In this document: positions 1 to 11,743 of the stretch, one piece after another
Numbering within the stretch: the stretch's first letter is position 1
How the letters are laid out: each line of letters opens with the position of its first letter
Source: Suillus spraguei
Lineage: Eukaryota; Basidiomycota; Agaricomycetes; Boletales; Suillaceae
NCBI GenBank assembly: GCA_016800925.1
Contig: JABCPU010000183.1
Coordinates: 62,001 to 126,000 of the forward strand
Length of the DNA stretch: 64,000 nt
Direction of reading: 5' to 3'
Position numbers and translations under genes: made by a program
The notes under the pieces: model-generated
Databases searched by the model: none
What the model was told of the DNA's origin: nothing
What the model saw: the letters and a program-made list of their open reading frames with translations, nothing else

Positions 1-37
1 GAGAGAGTTATGATGACATTGGAAGTGTATTTCATAC

Positions 38-688
38 AGCTGACAGGCTCCCTTCCAAGCTGGTCCCTCCCGAGTATGGCACAATTGGAACCAGATGCTT
101 TTTGGATATCTTTACTACCTTTACAACATCTTCGGTGCTTCGAACGTGCACAACAATGGTATGCGGTTTTCCTGTGAAATCTTATAGTCTAGAACTTGAG
201 GAAGACTGAGAAGCAAACTGACCAACAAATTGAGAGTACGCCGACTGTGCGTAAGCATACAGTTCATCGGGGTCGGTGGATACAATAGAGGGTTCTGGGA
301 ATTCCGCCTGCAAGTCTTCGAGGGCCTTTGCAAAGTTGGGTATCGGCTCAGAACCAGTCTGGGGAGTAGTGTGAACAACGTCAACGGCGGCTTCTGTTGT
401 CGGGTTTGAAGAGCCAGTATCTCGAGAGCGTGCAAGGGCAAAGAAGAGTGAGGCTCCACCAGCGATCACAGCAACTGCAACTGCAGAACCAAAGGATTTG
501 GCTGTTCTAACTGTAGTAGTGCTATATAATCGGCATGGCCCGCAAGGGATCCTACTAGTAATTGGTCGCGAGAAAGGATGGATATTGATACATCTTGGGC
601 TTGCGGGAGATTGAAAGAATCGCAAGGAAGCCTTGCTCGTTGCAGCAGAAAGACCCGGAGAGACAAGTCGTACAATCATAAAGCTCAT
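38..688 (-). CDS. D-lactate dehydrogenase (cytochrome), mitochondrial, 5' part
   Basis: N-terminal portion of a mitochondrial FAD-linked D-lactate:cytochrome c oxidoreductase; the gene leaves the window at base 1. Exon 1 (688-223) starts with a basic, Ser-rich presequence and a hydrophobic stretch of Ala/Gly/Val near residues 70-85, consistent with import and inner-membrane anchoring. It continues into 'ALEDLQAEFPEPSIVSTDPD', typical of the start of this family. A 51-base GT-AG intron (222-172) joins in frame to exon 2 (171-38), which reads 'GKPHTIVVHVRSTEDVVKVV' and then 'PIVPYSGGTSLEGS', the start of the FAD-binding PCMH fold. A second intron donor follows at 37. The FAD domain core and catalytic C-terminal domain are outside the window. 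Family assignment is by recognised motifs; I am fairly sure of the family and less sure that D-lactate rather than a related 2-hydroxy acid is the substrate. Confidence 0.85.
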
Positions 689-1208
689 AACTAGCGCATG
701 AATCTGATGCCGGGGGAGGCGTAGAGAGAGCCTGGTATCCTCTTGCGGCGCATCAGTGGGATCTTAATTAAGTCGTTGATAGAGCGGCGGCTCGCCTGGC
801 AATTGTAATCTCGAGCCAGGCCCAAACTGCACTGAGCAGAAGAACTTCCGCAACTTCGAAGTTTGTGATTGATCCCGAACTAGCTTATGGCCGACGACCT
901 TGAAGCAGAAGGCGTTTAACTTTGGCACTCTCCGTTGGTCCCGAATGTACAAGGTGTGTAACCTCTTATGTACTTACGACAATATTGACAATAAGGATAA
1001 GTTACTTTTGGTTCGGCAAAATGTTGTCAGTTGAAGAACTGCTGTGCCTAGCTTGATCAAGTCTAGTTGCGCCCATTATAATGTCAACTATGTATACAAA
1101 GTACTAGTCAAACTTAATGCACTACTGTTGACACTGGAACGGTACCGCGCCTTCAAATTGTTACCTACACGCCCGACTCGGAAAATACACACCATAGACT
1201 TGTCACCC
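689..1208. other. intergenic, divergent/convergent spacer
   Basis: About 520 bases between the 5' end of the D-lactate dehydrogenase gene and the 3' end of the hydantoinase-B gene. It should hold the dehydrogenase promoter. No convincing coding exon, RNA gene or repeat was seen. Confidence 0.5.
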
Positions 1209-3469
1209 CTAGAATCCAGCTTGTGCAGCAGTTCTCTCTGCGAAACTTCCTCTTGCTTCCCATGAATGCTTATATTCGTTAACAGTCTCCGATTGGCCTT
1301 CGTCAGGCCTACCCCAACCTCCGCCACCGGGTGTCTCAACCAATAAGCGATCTCCTTTTCCCATGAACACCGTCGCTTTCCCTCCTATATTTATGTATCG
1401 CGGCCTCAGATCTTCCTCAGAAGTTTCTTCGGGTATATCACCATCTTCGGCGCGGCGCTGCTTGATCCAAGTATTGCGTCCCATCATGGCGGGCTCGCCA
1501 CCTGCCATGCCGTATGGTGCACGTGTACGTCTCTGCCGTATATGTGAGTTTTACCAGAGAAAGGGGACACCCGCTGAAACAACAAACCTCGCTCAGTATA
1601 GACACTTGCATCCCTTGCATAATCTCAAACTCTCGGATAACACCGTCGCCGCCATTCCATTTACCCTTCCCTGCAGAGCCTGGTCTAAGACCGAAGCGGT
1701 GCATAAGAACGGGATAACGGCGTTCAAGGATTTCAACATCGCCAATACGAGTGTTTGTGATATGAGTATGTACGCCCGATGTGCCATGCCATCCTGGGCC
1801 GCCTCCTGATCCACCCGCGATGGTCTAAAGAACGCACGTGAATGTCAAATGCTAATTATAATTATAAATGAAACGTCAGACCTCATAATAACCCCATCCA
1901 GCAATGGCCACACCATTCTTATCTTTACCGCCTGTACCAAAGGTCAAGTTGCTGTAAAACATTCAGAACAAACCTATTTGAAAAGGAAATACGAACTTGG
2001 TGCATCCTTGGCTAGCAGCACACGCATTAAAAGCTTTGAGAACCACATCTACAATGCGCTGCGAGGTCAATACATTTCCGCCACACACAGCAGCGGTCCT
2101 GGATGGGGAAAGAATGGATTTTTGGGGGATCTTGACTGTAGTAGTTCATGTCAATACTGATCGCTGGATTTTCAGTTTGCACCAAAGAACGTACTCTCAA
2201 TGGGGACAAGACACCCAGCGTTGAGCGGAATGTCAACATTCAGCATTGCGCGCATGCAATAGATGACAGCGGAGTGCACCACCGAAATCGGAGCATTCAG
2301 ATTTCCCCTGACTTCGCACCCTGTACCTTCGAAATCTAAAACAGCAGATCCTTCTTCCTCGTTTATCTCCACCTTCAGTTGAATCTTTGAATAATGTCAT
2401 GATTCTTAGCGCCATAATTTTGTGTGAACGGTAATCGGAACTCACTGGAGTTCCGTCATCCAGATAGTCCACGGCACTGAGGGAATTAGTTCCCGACTGT
2501 TTAACGACGTCGCGTAGCAGACTTCGAACCGAGTTTTCGGCATTAGTCCTAATGTGATACATGTATTCTTGAACAGTTTCTAAACTGTAGTCATCGACGA
2601 CTGCAACCAAACGTGGTAGTCAGTGCATGGAGAAAGTAAATGATTGGTATGACAGACTTGCTGTTATTAGCTGAACTCCCTTGTGGTTGGCCGCAATTTG
2701 CTTCGAAACACGAGTGAGTAAAGAATTCTGTAAGGAGCACTTTTGAGTGACCTACCGCCTTGATGTCGCTCTCGACGTCCTTGATGTTCCTGCAACCCGA
2801 GCTCCCCGGATATTGTGCCGGTTTTTCGACCATATACTCGTACAAGCCTTTCTTATCGAACATGCCGCCATCCACAATCTTCAGGCTCACAATTTCCGCT
2901 CCCTCTTCGAATATATTCACGGACGTGGGTGGCATAGACCCAGGCAGTATACCGCCGATATCAGCATGGTGTCCTCGGGAGGCGGTGAAGAATATGATCT
3001 CATTGGTCCCTTTGTCAAAAACTGGAGTGATGATAGTGATATCTGGCAAGTGGCTGCCTCTTGGTGAATATGTGCAATTGTGAAAGTAAAGCTGCACGTA
3101 CGATCCCCCAGCATGAGGAGAGTTGGTCATTAGCACATCACCATCTTTCAACCCCTTTCCATGGAGTTTCATCTGGTACTTCACAGCACTGATACCAGAT
3201 TAAGCCGTGTGCCAAAGACACTCAGCAACTGCTTTCAAGACTCACAAGCTCATAGATCCGAGGTGAATCGGGATGAAGGGTGCATTTGCGACCAAATCGC
3301 CGTCAGGTGCGAAGAGTGCACAGGAGAAGTCCAAGCGTTCCTTTATGTTAGTACTAATCGAGGTTTGTTGCAAAGACCTGCCCATTGCTTCTGCGACGCT
3401 CATAAAACGATTCGCGAAGAGCGTGAGCAGAATGGGGTCAGGACCGCTAGAGGGCTTAGTGACAGCCAT
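1209..3469 (-). CDS. hydantoinase B / 5-oxoprolinase C-terminal half, free-standing
   Basis: Ten exons can be joined without a frame break: 3469-3246, 3188-3102, 3053-2756, 2700-2658, 2600-2446, 2384-2195, 2135-1997, 1951-1882, 1824-1588 and 1532-1209, giving 588 residues. The product matches the HyuB domain of ATP-dependent 5-oxoprolinase throughout: '[20 protein letters not shown]' and '[20 protein letters not shown]' near the N-terminus, '[10 protein letters not shown]' in the metal/active-site region, '[18 protein letters not shown]', '[12 protein letters not shown]' and a C-terminal 'TPGGGGWG'. Fungal and animal 5-oxoprolinases are usually about 1,250-1,300 residues with HyuA fused upstream; here the ATP-binding HyuA half is absent and a clean ATG with its own upstream DNA replaces it. 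All splice sites and the reading frame are preserved, so this is either a genuine separate HyuB gene or a very young 5'-truncated copy. Activity without HyuA is doubtful. It sits beside two class V PLP genes on the same strand. Confidence 0.85.
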
Positions 3470-3689
3470 GATTGACTCTGGTGAATAATGCGAAACTGGA
3501 AAAGCTTGAAAACTTATCGCTTGATCTCAGGCTGCTTCATGCAGTGGTAAACGATTCGATAATGAATCATGTGCCATGTTCATAGGACAAATCACAAGAC
3601 GGTCGGAGTTCACAGCTATAAATTTACATAATTGTGCTCCGTGCTGAGATAAGCTACGAAGTAACAACCCTCGAGATCATATATGCAAG

Positions 3690-5490
3690 GACTTACTATT
3701 GATGCACCGTGCTAGAAAAATGCATTCCCAGAATTTTCCCAGGTGTTACACAAAATTTACATTATTGCTTAGGCCAAAACTTCCCTCAAAACATCCACAA
3801 TCTTCTCCACTTCCTCGACAGTGTTATAGTGGACAAGTGAGATGCGGACGACCCCGTCATTCACGTCCAATTTTGGACGTAGATTATCTACGAGAGAATA
3901 CGCATAAAAGTGACCATATCGAATTCCGATCTGTGCAAGATATATAGTCAAATTCAATAATATCATTGAAAGTCAGACTTACCCCTCCCTTTTTGTCAAA
4001 CGCTCCTACGACATCCTTGCTCTTGATCGCATTCTGTCCGATGACAACAAAACTGACAGTGGGAACTCTCGAGAGATTGATCTCGCTTGTCCCAACAATA
4101 CGAACACCCCTGTCAACTTGTTTTGCGTCGGTCAAAAAGCGGAGCAAAGGGGCCAGGAGTTTTTGCTCGTGGTTTGCGATTGCGTTGAAAGACGCTACCA
4201 GATCATCTTCTTGGGTCAGTGACTTCAGATATGGCACAACTGCCGTTGCACCATACACCAGCTCGTAGCCAGGACCACCTGGTTGCAACTTATGTAGCTT
4301 GTCGTCCACCTTCAGGAAATGATGTGCGATGGATGTAAGGGATGTCTGCAAAGCTGCAGACCGCACGTAGACAGCGGCATTGTGAACCCCGTACACCTAA
4401 AAAAAACACTGTCAAATGCAAAATCGAGAGGAGTCGCGGATATCGAAACCTTGTACAAAGAAAACACACAATAATCGATATCCCACTGTCGTACGTCCAT
4501 TTTCCTATGTGGTGCATATGCAACACAATCCACAGACACCTCAATCTTTCTTGCTCCTTGTTCTTCTGCACGCTGGCGAAGTGCCTTCACTGCTTCTTCC
4601 ACAGGAACCAACGATCCCAGAATATTGGAACATGCGGTAATGGCGGCCAGCCTGGTTCGTGAAGAAACCAGTGGCAACAGTTCTTCGACCTTGTATGTGA
4701 CTGAGTAAGGGTTTTCTGCAGATACTGGCGTGGGTTCCCAATATTTGATTATGGCGTTGCGCCGATCAGCCAAACGCTTCCAAGGTCCGTTGTTAGCTAA
4801 GACAAGCGTTGAGTTTTTTTTGACAAAGGGATATAAGGAAATAATGTCAGAAACCTTCATGTTCATAAGTAATTATGAATTCATCTCCAGGTTGGATATC
4901 GTTTTCAAGCGCTCTGGCGATATTCTCTAAAATCATGGTCGAACTCGGTCCAAACCCGACTTCCTCAACAGAAGCAGCGTTAAACAACTCTGCGGCAGTG
5001 AAAGAGCCTTCATCCACACGCTGGACACTTAGCTTGCCGACGAAATAGTCAGCTCCCAACTGTACGTTGGTGTTGGTGAGATAATCTACAATCCGATCGA
5101 TCACTCCTTGAGTAGTCTGTGATCCTCCCGCATTATCTGCGTAGATGTACCCTGATTTTAGGGACGGAAAGGAAGCACGAACTTCGTCGATGTTGAGGGT
5201 AGCCATCTGGTATTGCCGAGATATTGTAAGATAAAATGATGACTGGTGTGCTGGTGTGAAACACTTATCGCTCATTCCATTACGGTACTCATGCATAATT
5301 ATATCAATATCCAATAAGGCGTCGAAGGTTCGACCTGGACCTGATCATGAGGGCGGAGGTGTGCATGTGAGCAGTCCATGGACGGTCCGACAATAGTAGC
5401 CTGAGGTTGTGCTGTGACGGTCATTAGTAGGTTGAAAGGCCTGATGGAGTTGAAGGGCAGAATTGGCGGGCCGGCATGCTCCACTAAGGT
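3690..5490. repeat. segmental duplication, copy 1 (class V PLP gene)
   Basis: This block matches 8,680-10,450 almost base for base across the coding exons, introns and about 250 bases upstream of the start codon. The upstream part carries the shared motif 'aattggcgggccggca' near 5,460. Identity fades before 3,690 and after 5,490. Confidence 0.85.
3769..5206 (-). CDS. class V aminotransferase / cysteine desulfurase-like, copy 1
   Basis: PLP-dependent fold-type I enzyme, 424 residues from four exons (5206-4855, 4796-4450, 4396-3983, 3930-3769) that join in frame with GT-AG borders. The start is the ATG of 'MATLNIDEVRASFPSL', preferred over an upstream in-frame ATG because homologues begin here. 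The likely Schiff-base lysine is Lys233 in 'DYCVFSLYKVYG', exactly at the exon 2/3 border; 'DNAGGSQTT' near residue 20 and 'RVPTVSFVV' plus 'VRISLVHYNTVEEVE' at the C-terminus are typical of the SufS/NifS-like fungal group. Substrate (cysteine, selenocysteine or another amino acid) cannot be told from sequence. It has no obvious mitochondrial presequence. It lies downstream of the HyuB gene on the same strand, but spacing of about 300 bases and fungal gene organisation argue for separate transcription. A near-identical copy lies at 8,734-10,173. Confidence 0.88.
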
Positions 5491-5629
5491 AGCTGTACAA
5501 TTCTAATGAGATTTATGGAATTTTAATGGGGGGTGTGGCGAAAAAGAAATTCCCTTTCGGACGCCATCATGATTTGACTCGATGCGAAAACGATACTTCG
5601 CCTTCTTCCTGCCATCGCATTAGTATACG

Positions 5630-6110
5630 CCATGGTCAACCGGCGAATAAGCAACGATCTGAAAGAATGTGCACTCACAATCTGAGGTCATGGTTGGGAC
5701 GTCGAAGATATCTATGAAGTGCTCGGTGTTTCTCGGGCCGGCTGCTTTCGTTGGCGAAAGATGTTTGAAGAACTCCGTACTGTTGCCAGGCCCCCTTCTC
5801 CACTTGTCGGCCGCACGAGAATACTCACTCTAGCGCTCATGACAGCAGTCGAAGACCTCTTTGCTAAAGAATCAGATTTGTTTCTCGACGAACTTTGCAC
5901 CTGGCTTGCAGTCGAGCACAAAATCACCATCACCCCATCATCCTTATCTCATAACCTCAAAGAAGTTGGCCCTCGAAGAATACTCCAAAATATTTCATGC
6001 AAACGCGACCATTTCCTTTTCTGTCATCGCATTCACCGGAAGGTGCCAGGACTGAGACTCCGACTTACAAGAAAGCTGTGCTACATAGATCTACCATGAC
6101 CGGCTGTGTT
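5630..6110 (+). pseudogene. Tc1/mariner-type DDE transposase remnant
   Basis: Reading from the ATG at 5,631 gives 'MVNRRISNDLKECALTI', an in-frame TGA where relatives usually carry Trp, then 'GHGWDVEDIYEVLGVSRAG' and 'RTVARPPSPLVGRTR'. This is the helix-turn-helix N-terminus of the large agaricomycete mariner-like family. It continues to 'DLFLDELCTWLAVEH' and 'PSSLSHNLKEVG', the second HTH, after which frameshifts scramble the frame. No DDE catalytic core is recognisable downstream, so the element is dead and 3'-truncated. It lies between the two copies of the class V PLP gene. Confidence 0.75.
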
Positions 6111-6822
6111 GGACCATATGCCAGCACAAACTCAAAGTACTATATAGTACTGAAAGCGATGACCGGGACTGACGATCACCGTCTTCGCAGCGCGCATTTC
6201 GGCGTTGGGCACTTTGATCTTTCGGAGTTTAAATTGGTATCTCTGGCTTCAAACTTCAAGTCAACGACTTCGATGATCACCGACAATTGACTGCTATATC
6301 AGTGGCAGTTCTTCTACTTGACATGCGAAGGAAGCTATGCGTTACATACGTCCTCAAGTCTTCTTATCAACCACCTCCGTCTATTGACCAGCCTGCTGAG
6401 ACAGATGACCGATCCAGCTGTCAGAACGATACTTTATCAAATTTATTCAGCCCACTCGCAATGGCTCCCTTCGGCAGCTCATGCCTTCATTGCCATCGTT
6501 GTCATGATTCCTGTGCTCTGGCGATGAACGGATCGATACTAGCCTTGTAATGGCACAGCCCAAATCACTCACCCACGTGAAGCTGCCTATCACTAACACG
6601 TCGACACGTTCTTTAGTGATACCATCTATGTACAGGAACTATATTAGTACGTCTAAAAATTATTTTGGAGTCGCTGCCTCACCTACTTTCGGGCGGTGTA
6701 TTTGCATGCTTACATACATAGCACTTAATAGTGGGAAGGGGTTAAATGCAACTGTTATATAACAGATCGCCCTACATTCTCGACGTCCTTCTTCAGTTCA
6801 ATATTGCCTTATCATAATCATA
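6111..6822. other. non-coding spacer with decayed transposon sequence
   Basis: Short ORFs here have no recognisable domains. The first part probably continues the decayed mariner element; the last ~200 bases should include the promoter of the DUF6533 gene. No terminal inverted repeat could be defined. Confidence 0.4.
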
Positions 6823-8413
6823 ATGTATACGACCGATCTAGAAGTGCAGCAAACTTGGTGAGTGATAGGGCATAGATTGATCGTGTATTCTGAACATTTA
6901 CAGGTTGCTGTTCTGCATGTATGCCATTCTGGCAGGAAACAGTACTAGAACTTAGTTTTATCCTTGGCCTCAGGATGATAACACATTGTTCTGAATCTAG
7001 GTATACTAATATACGACCACATAGTGACTCTACCAGAAGAAATCACTTTGATTTGGCGTCGTCCGAAAGCACTGTCTGCAATATTATTTCTGCTCAATCG
7101 CTATGTCGCTCTCCTCAGCAATATCAGCGCTCTAGTGAAGGATTTCGTGCCCGTTTCAGACGAGGTTCTACAATTTCGTTATGCATGTACTCGATTGGTA
7201 TACTTACAGCTTATTTCTGTAGAGGTTTGTCTCAATCCGGTCCTTGAATGTGAATATGTATGGTTTATTCAACAAAGACTTAGCTGTTCAAAATATGTAC
7301 TGTACAGAGAACTGACCATTTTCATTCAAGCAATGATCGTCTGCAGTAAGTAGAAATTAACTTCATTGCAATAAAATCACGTACTAAAAATTTCAGTCAT
7401 AATGGTCATTCGCACTTATGCTCTCTACGGCTGTAGCAAGCGTCTGCTCGCTTGGATGGCAATCGTCATGACTGCTCTTGTGGGACTAGCTTGTGTGCGT
7501 TTTCATATAAAAAATTAGATCCTGAAGTCTACTGATCGTTTCTAGGTGGGCACTTTTGGACAATTTTCAGGTGATGTGGAAATTGTGCAAGAAGATGGCT
7601 GCAATGAAGCAGTTTCAAAAATGGTGTATGTTGTATTCATCCCCGTCCTATGCGCCTGCTCAAAGGTTTTTGCAGAGCAGCTCGTCAGTGGATTCCAAGT
7701 CACATTTGTATGCAACTTGATGTCATGACCTTGTCCACAGGAATCGGGCTGGCATGGGTGGCGTTGTGTGTCTTCGATTTATTCATCTTCGTCCTGACAG
7801 TGTACAGGACTTGCAAAATCAACAGTTTGCCGCGGTTATCTTTGGTCACCGGGAAAAATATCATTAATGTCATATTTTGTGATGGTAAATCTTTCGCCGT
7901 ATCTATGTTATGAACACTGAAACACCCAACCGCAGGTGCGATGTTTTTTGGGTGAGGTTCCTAGCGATATTGTGATTCGAGTGATTCTGACTCGCATACC
8001 TCCAGAGTGATGACACTATTCAATATACCGAACATCCTGACGTACTATGTGAGTCGCCGTGAATGCGGGTAGTGTCACAAAACACTCACAGCTTAAATCA
8101 GATTGGTTCAGTGAGCATACAAACTCTGCACCGTTATTTAGTTTGACTATTTCCTGATGATTGGCAAGGTTAACATCAGGGGCAGTCTTGCCACATTTAC
8201 TAGTTGGTGAGTGGTTAATGCAATAAATATGGACCAATCCTAAAGATGACCTTTAGCATGTCCGCTACCCTCGTGTCTCGACTGATGCTTAACTTGCATC
8301 AGGCTATCAACACTGGCATTTTCTCCACGCCCGCCCAAGATGATGGGCCCAGCCTCCCTATCCTCACCAGTAGGGTCGACATAGAGTTTACGGTTTCTTC
8401 TCACCATTGGTAG
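6823..8413 (+). CDS. DUF6533-type seven-helix membrane protein
   Basis: Intron-rich gene of the basidiomycete DUF6533 family, predicted integral membrane proteins with about seven helices and unknown ligand. A probable first exon begins at 6,823 ('MYTTDLEVQQT'). The diagnostic domain starts near 7,010 with 'YDHIVTLPEEITLIWRRPKA' followed by 'LFLLNRYVALLSNISALV'. Later exons give 'VIRTYALYG' near 7,405 and further hydrophobic helices near 7,740-7,810 and 8,010-8,050, ending with the family C-terminal signature 'SRLMLNLHQ' near 8,285 and a stop at 8,411-8,413. Exons 1-2 are uncertain, so the N-terminal boundary is approximate. Nothing in the recognised exons is clearly broken. It is more divergent from the three repeat-borne relatives at 25, 34 and 59 kb than those are from each other. 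Confidence 0.7.
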
Positions 8414-8679
8414 GCTTGTATTGGATTCTATTTCTGGATGCAAAGTTGTGGAGATTCTTATTAGGAGCGAAAACTGTTCTAGCCTTTTCCTTGAATGCAG
8501 TACTTCACCGTCATGGGTGCTTAATGTATATATAAATATCATTTTTGGATGTGCCCTTTGTAAATATGCTACATATTTTGCTTAATTATCCTGTATGTGC
8601 TCGTCCATAATGTGATGTATCTTTGTATAATCAAATGTATAAATTGGCTAAGTAATAACCCCCGACACACTATATCGAT

Positions 8680-10450
8680 ACACGGTGCATCCTCAGAATA
8701 TTCCCAGGTGCTACATAAAACTTACATTATTGCTCAGGCCAAAATTTCCCTTAAAACGTCCACAATCTTCTCCACTTCCTCGACAGTGTTATAGTGGACA
8801 AGTGAGATGCGGACGACCCCGTCATTCACGTCCAATTTTGGACGTAGATTATCTACGAGAGAATACGCATAAAAGTTACCGTATCGAATTCCGATCTGTG
8901 CAAAATATATAGTCAAATACAATAAGATCATTGAAAGTCAGACTTACCCCTCCCTTTTTGTCAAACGCTCCTACGACATCCTTGCTCTTGATCGCGTTCT
9001 GTCCGACGACGACAAAACTGACAGTGGGAACTCTCGAGAGATTGATCTCGCTTGTCCCAACAATACGAACACCCCTGTCAACTTGTTTTGCGTCGGTCAA
9101 AAAGCGGAGCAAAGGGGCCAGGAGTTTTTGCTCGTAGTTTGCGATTGCATCGAAAGATGCTGCAAGATCATCTTCTGGAGTCAATGACTTCAGATATGGC
9201 ACAACTGCCGTTGCACCATACACCAGCTCGTAGCCAGGACCACCTGGTTGCAACTTATATGGCTCGTCGTCCACCTTCAGGAAATCATGTGCGAGGGACG
9301 TAAGAGATGTCTGCAGGGCCGCCGACCGCACGTAGGCAGCGGCATTGTGAACCCCGTACACCTACAAAACACTGTCAGATGTAAAGTCGAGAGAAGAGTC
9401 GCGGATATCGAAACCTTGTACAAAGAAAACACACAATAATCGATATCCCACTGTCGTACGTCCATTTTCCTATGTGGTGCATATGCAACACAATCCACAG
9501 ACACCTCAACCTTTCTTGCTCCCTGTTCTTCTGCACGCTGGCGAAGTGCCTTCACTGCTTCTTCCACAGGAACTAACGATCCCAGAATATTGGAACATGC
9601 GGTAATGGCGGCCAGCCTGGTTCGTGAAGAAACCAGTGGCACAAGTTCTTCGACCTTGTATGTGACTGAGTAAGGGTTTTCTGCAGATACTGGCGTGGGT
9701 TCCCAATATTTGATTATGGCGTTGCGCCGATCAGCCAGACGCTTCCAAGGTCCGTTGTTAGCTAAGACAAGCGTTGAGTTTTTTTTTTGACAAAAAGATA
9801 TAAGAAAATAATGTCAGAAACCTTCATGTTCATAAGTGATTATGAATTCGTCTCCAGGTTGGATATCGTTTTCAAGCGCCCTAGCGATATTCTCTAAAAT
9901 CATGGTCGAACTCGGTCCAAACACGACCTCATTAATGGAAACAGCATTGAACATCTCTGCAGCGGTGAAAGAGCCTTCATCTACACGCTGGGTACTTAGC
10001 ATGCTGACAAAATAGTCAGCTCCCAACTGTACGTTGGTGTTGGTGAGATAATCTACGACCCGATCGATCACTCCTTGAGTAGTCTGTGATCCTCCCGCAT
10101 TATCCGCGTAGATATACCCTGATTCCAGGGACGGGAAGGAAGCACGAACTTCGTCGATGTCGAGGGTAGCCATCTGGTATTGCCGAGAAAGCGTAAGATG
10201 AAAGGATGGTGTGAGACACTTATCGCTCATTCCATTATGTACTCATGCATAATTATATCGATATCCAATAAGGCGTCGAAGGTTCGACCTGATCATGAGG
10301 GCGTAGGTGTGCGTGTGGGCAGTCCAACTATAGGTGTGGACGGTCCAACTATAGCCTAAGGTTGTGACGGTCATTAGTAGGTTGAAAGGCCTGATGGAGT
10401 TTGAACTTTGAAAGGCAAGAATTGGCGGGCCGGCACGCTCCGTTATTGTA
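8680..10450. repeat. segmental duplication, copy 2 (class V PLP gene)
   Basis: Second copy of the block at 3,690-5,490, in the same orientation about 5 kb downstream. Both copies keep the same four-exon structure with identical exon lengths. Confidence 0.85.
8734..10173 (-). CDS. class V aminotransferase / cysteine desulfurase-like, copy 2
   Basis: Same gene model as copy 1: exons 10173-9822, 9761-9415, 9361-8948 and 8895-8734, each the same length as its counterpart, giving 424 residues. The PLP lysine in 'FSLYKVYG', the N-terminal 'YADNAGGSQTT' and the C-terminal 'VRISLVHYNTVEEVEKIVD' are all kept. Amino-acid changes are scattered (for example 'FVSMLSTQRVDEG' here against 'FVGKLSVQRVDEG' in copy 1, and 'INEVVFGPSS' against 'VEEVGFGPSS'). 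No stop, frameshift or lost splice site was found, so both copies look functional. The intron upstream of 'ANNGPW' has a slightly longer poly-T tract than copy 1. Confidence 0.88.
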
Positions 10451-10491
10451 GGTTCTAACAAGCGGAGCGTGCCGGCCGACCTGCCAATTCT
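10418..10491. repeat. GC-rich imperfect inverted repeat (hairpin)
   Basis: Left arm 10,418-10,442 and right arm 10,463-10,491 share 'agaattggc' and the 14-base 'gccggcacgctccg', with four extra bases in the right arm and a 20-base loop. It lies about 250 bases upstream of the second class V PLP gene. Copy 1 upstream (5,458-5,482) keeps only one arm. Confidence 0.75.
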
Positions 10492-11743
10492 CATCGACAT
10501 CGATGAGTCTTCAGTCTGACTTTTAGTAAGTAAAAGTAAGTAAACACATTGATTTCCTAGTGTTCTAACAGTTTTCGTCACACCTTTAATTCCTGCTTCA
10601 AAATCATTGATGGTCATAACAATCTTCATTTGAAGATTTGGATTTGCAAGTTCGGAGTATACTGAGGCTCAACCAAGATTTTGGTGAGCAATTTCAGACT
10701 TCTTGCAGCTTCTTACTTTGTCGTAAATTCATATCTTCTTTCTACTCGACGCTTTTAGGCCCACTCGGACTTTACCTCACCTTCACCTCTGTCATCCCTG
10801 ATACAACCTCCCTGCATCTTCTTCCCCGCATCTTCTTGCACATCTCCGCGCCCTCTTCTAATCTTCTTACAGCGAGAAGGATTTGGTCGAACTAACAGCT
10901 TCTTCGAATGAAATGGCTGGCTACAAATTAGGTGGCGTCCTCTTTATTTGTCTTGTTCTCCGATGTGACAGCGGAGAGAAAATAAGTCATCAGTATCTGT
11001 ATGTGCATACCCTCGCTTGTTTCACCACTAATGTTATTTTTTCAGACTTCGGACAGCTCATCTGTCATTGGTGTGTTGGCATTTGACGCGGCGGTCCTGT
11101 CAAAATTATCACCAACAACCAGGGTTATATAACATACCCTTTACCGACATGTTTGTTGTGAGTGTCAACCTGCCATTTTTATAGGTTATAGCGTTACAAT
11201 GTAAGCATACTGGCTTACTGGATCTACATAAATACTGTCCATGATGCTAAAACACAAGCTTTCAGTACCACTTCCTTTTTGTGCGACAATTAAGCGGATA
11301 TCAGTCTTACACATTGACCATCTTCTTCAGACTTCGAGTCAGGGAGCATGATTTTTATAAAGGAATCTGTCTTAGCACTGCAGGTCCATGCTAGTCAGAT
11401 ACAGGGAGCTTCAGATTTTTTACGATGGTACACGCAAATTTGACACCATAATACCACTCCGCTCATCGCAATGTTGTTGCGCAAGGTTTTGAGCTTCGGA
11501 CTGAGGTGCTCTGAGTTTCTAGCCTCGAAATTCAGAGCTGCTATGCCTATTCTCCCCTCGAATTAATTTCGTTTACATAATTTATTTAATTTTATTTTCT
11601 AAGTGAACCGCCAAAGACTCGGGCATCCTCTTCTCAAGTTGAACTCTGTGGCGAATCTGCAACCATCTACTACCTGGGTAAGTAGCACCCATCAGGACCT
11701 ACAAGTGCCATACAAACCCACTTTACGAACACGAAGTCTGAAA
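10492..11743. other. intergenic, includes UBR7-like gene promoter
   Basis: About 1.25 kb with only short ORFs, none with a recognisable domain. AT-rich DNA at 11,565-11,605 precedes the UBR7-like gene. An upstream ATG-type frame from 11,603 is open into the gene, but homologues begin at the internal ATG at 11,744. Confidence 0.5.

Noticed and set aside
11603..11743. Longer UBR7-like start at 11,603
   Set aside because: The extension is not similar to known family N-termini and lies in probable 5' UTR; ATG 11,744 fits homologues.
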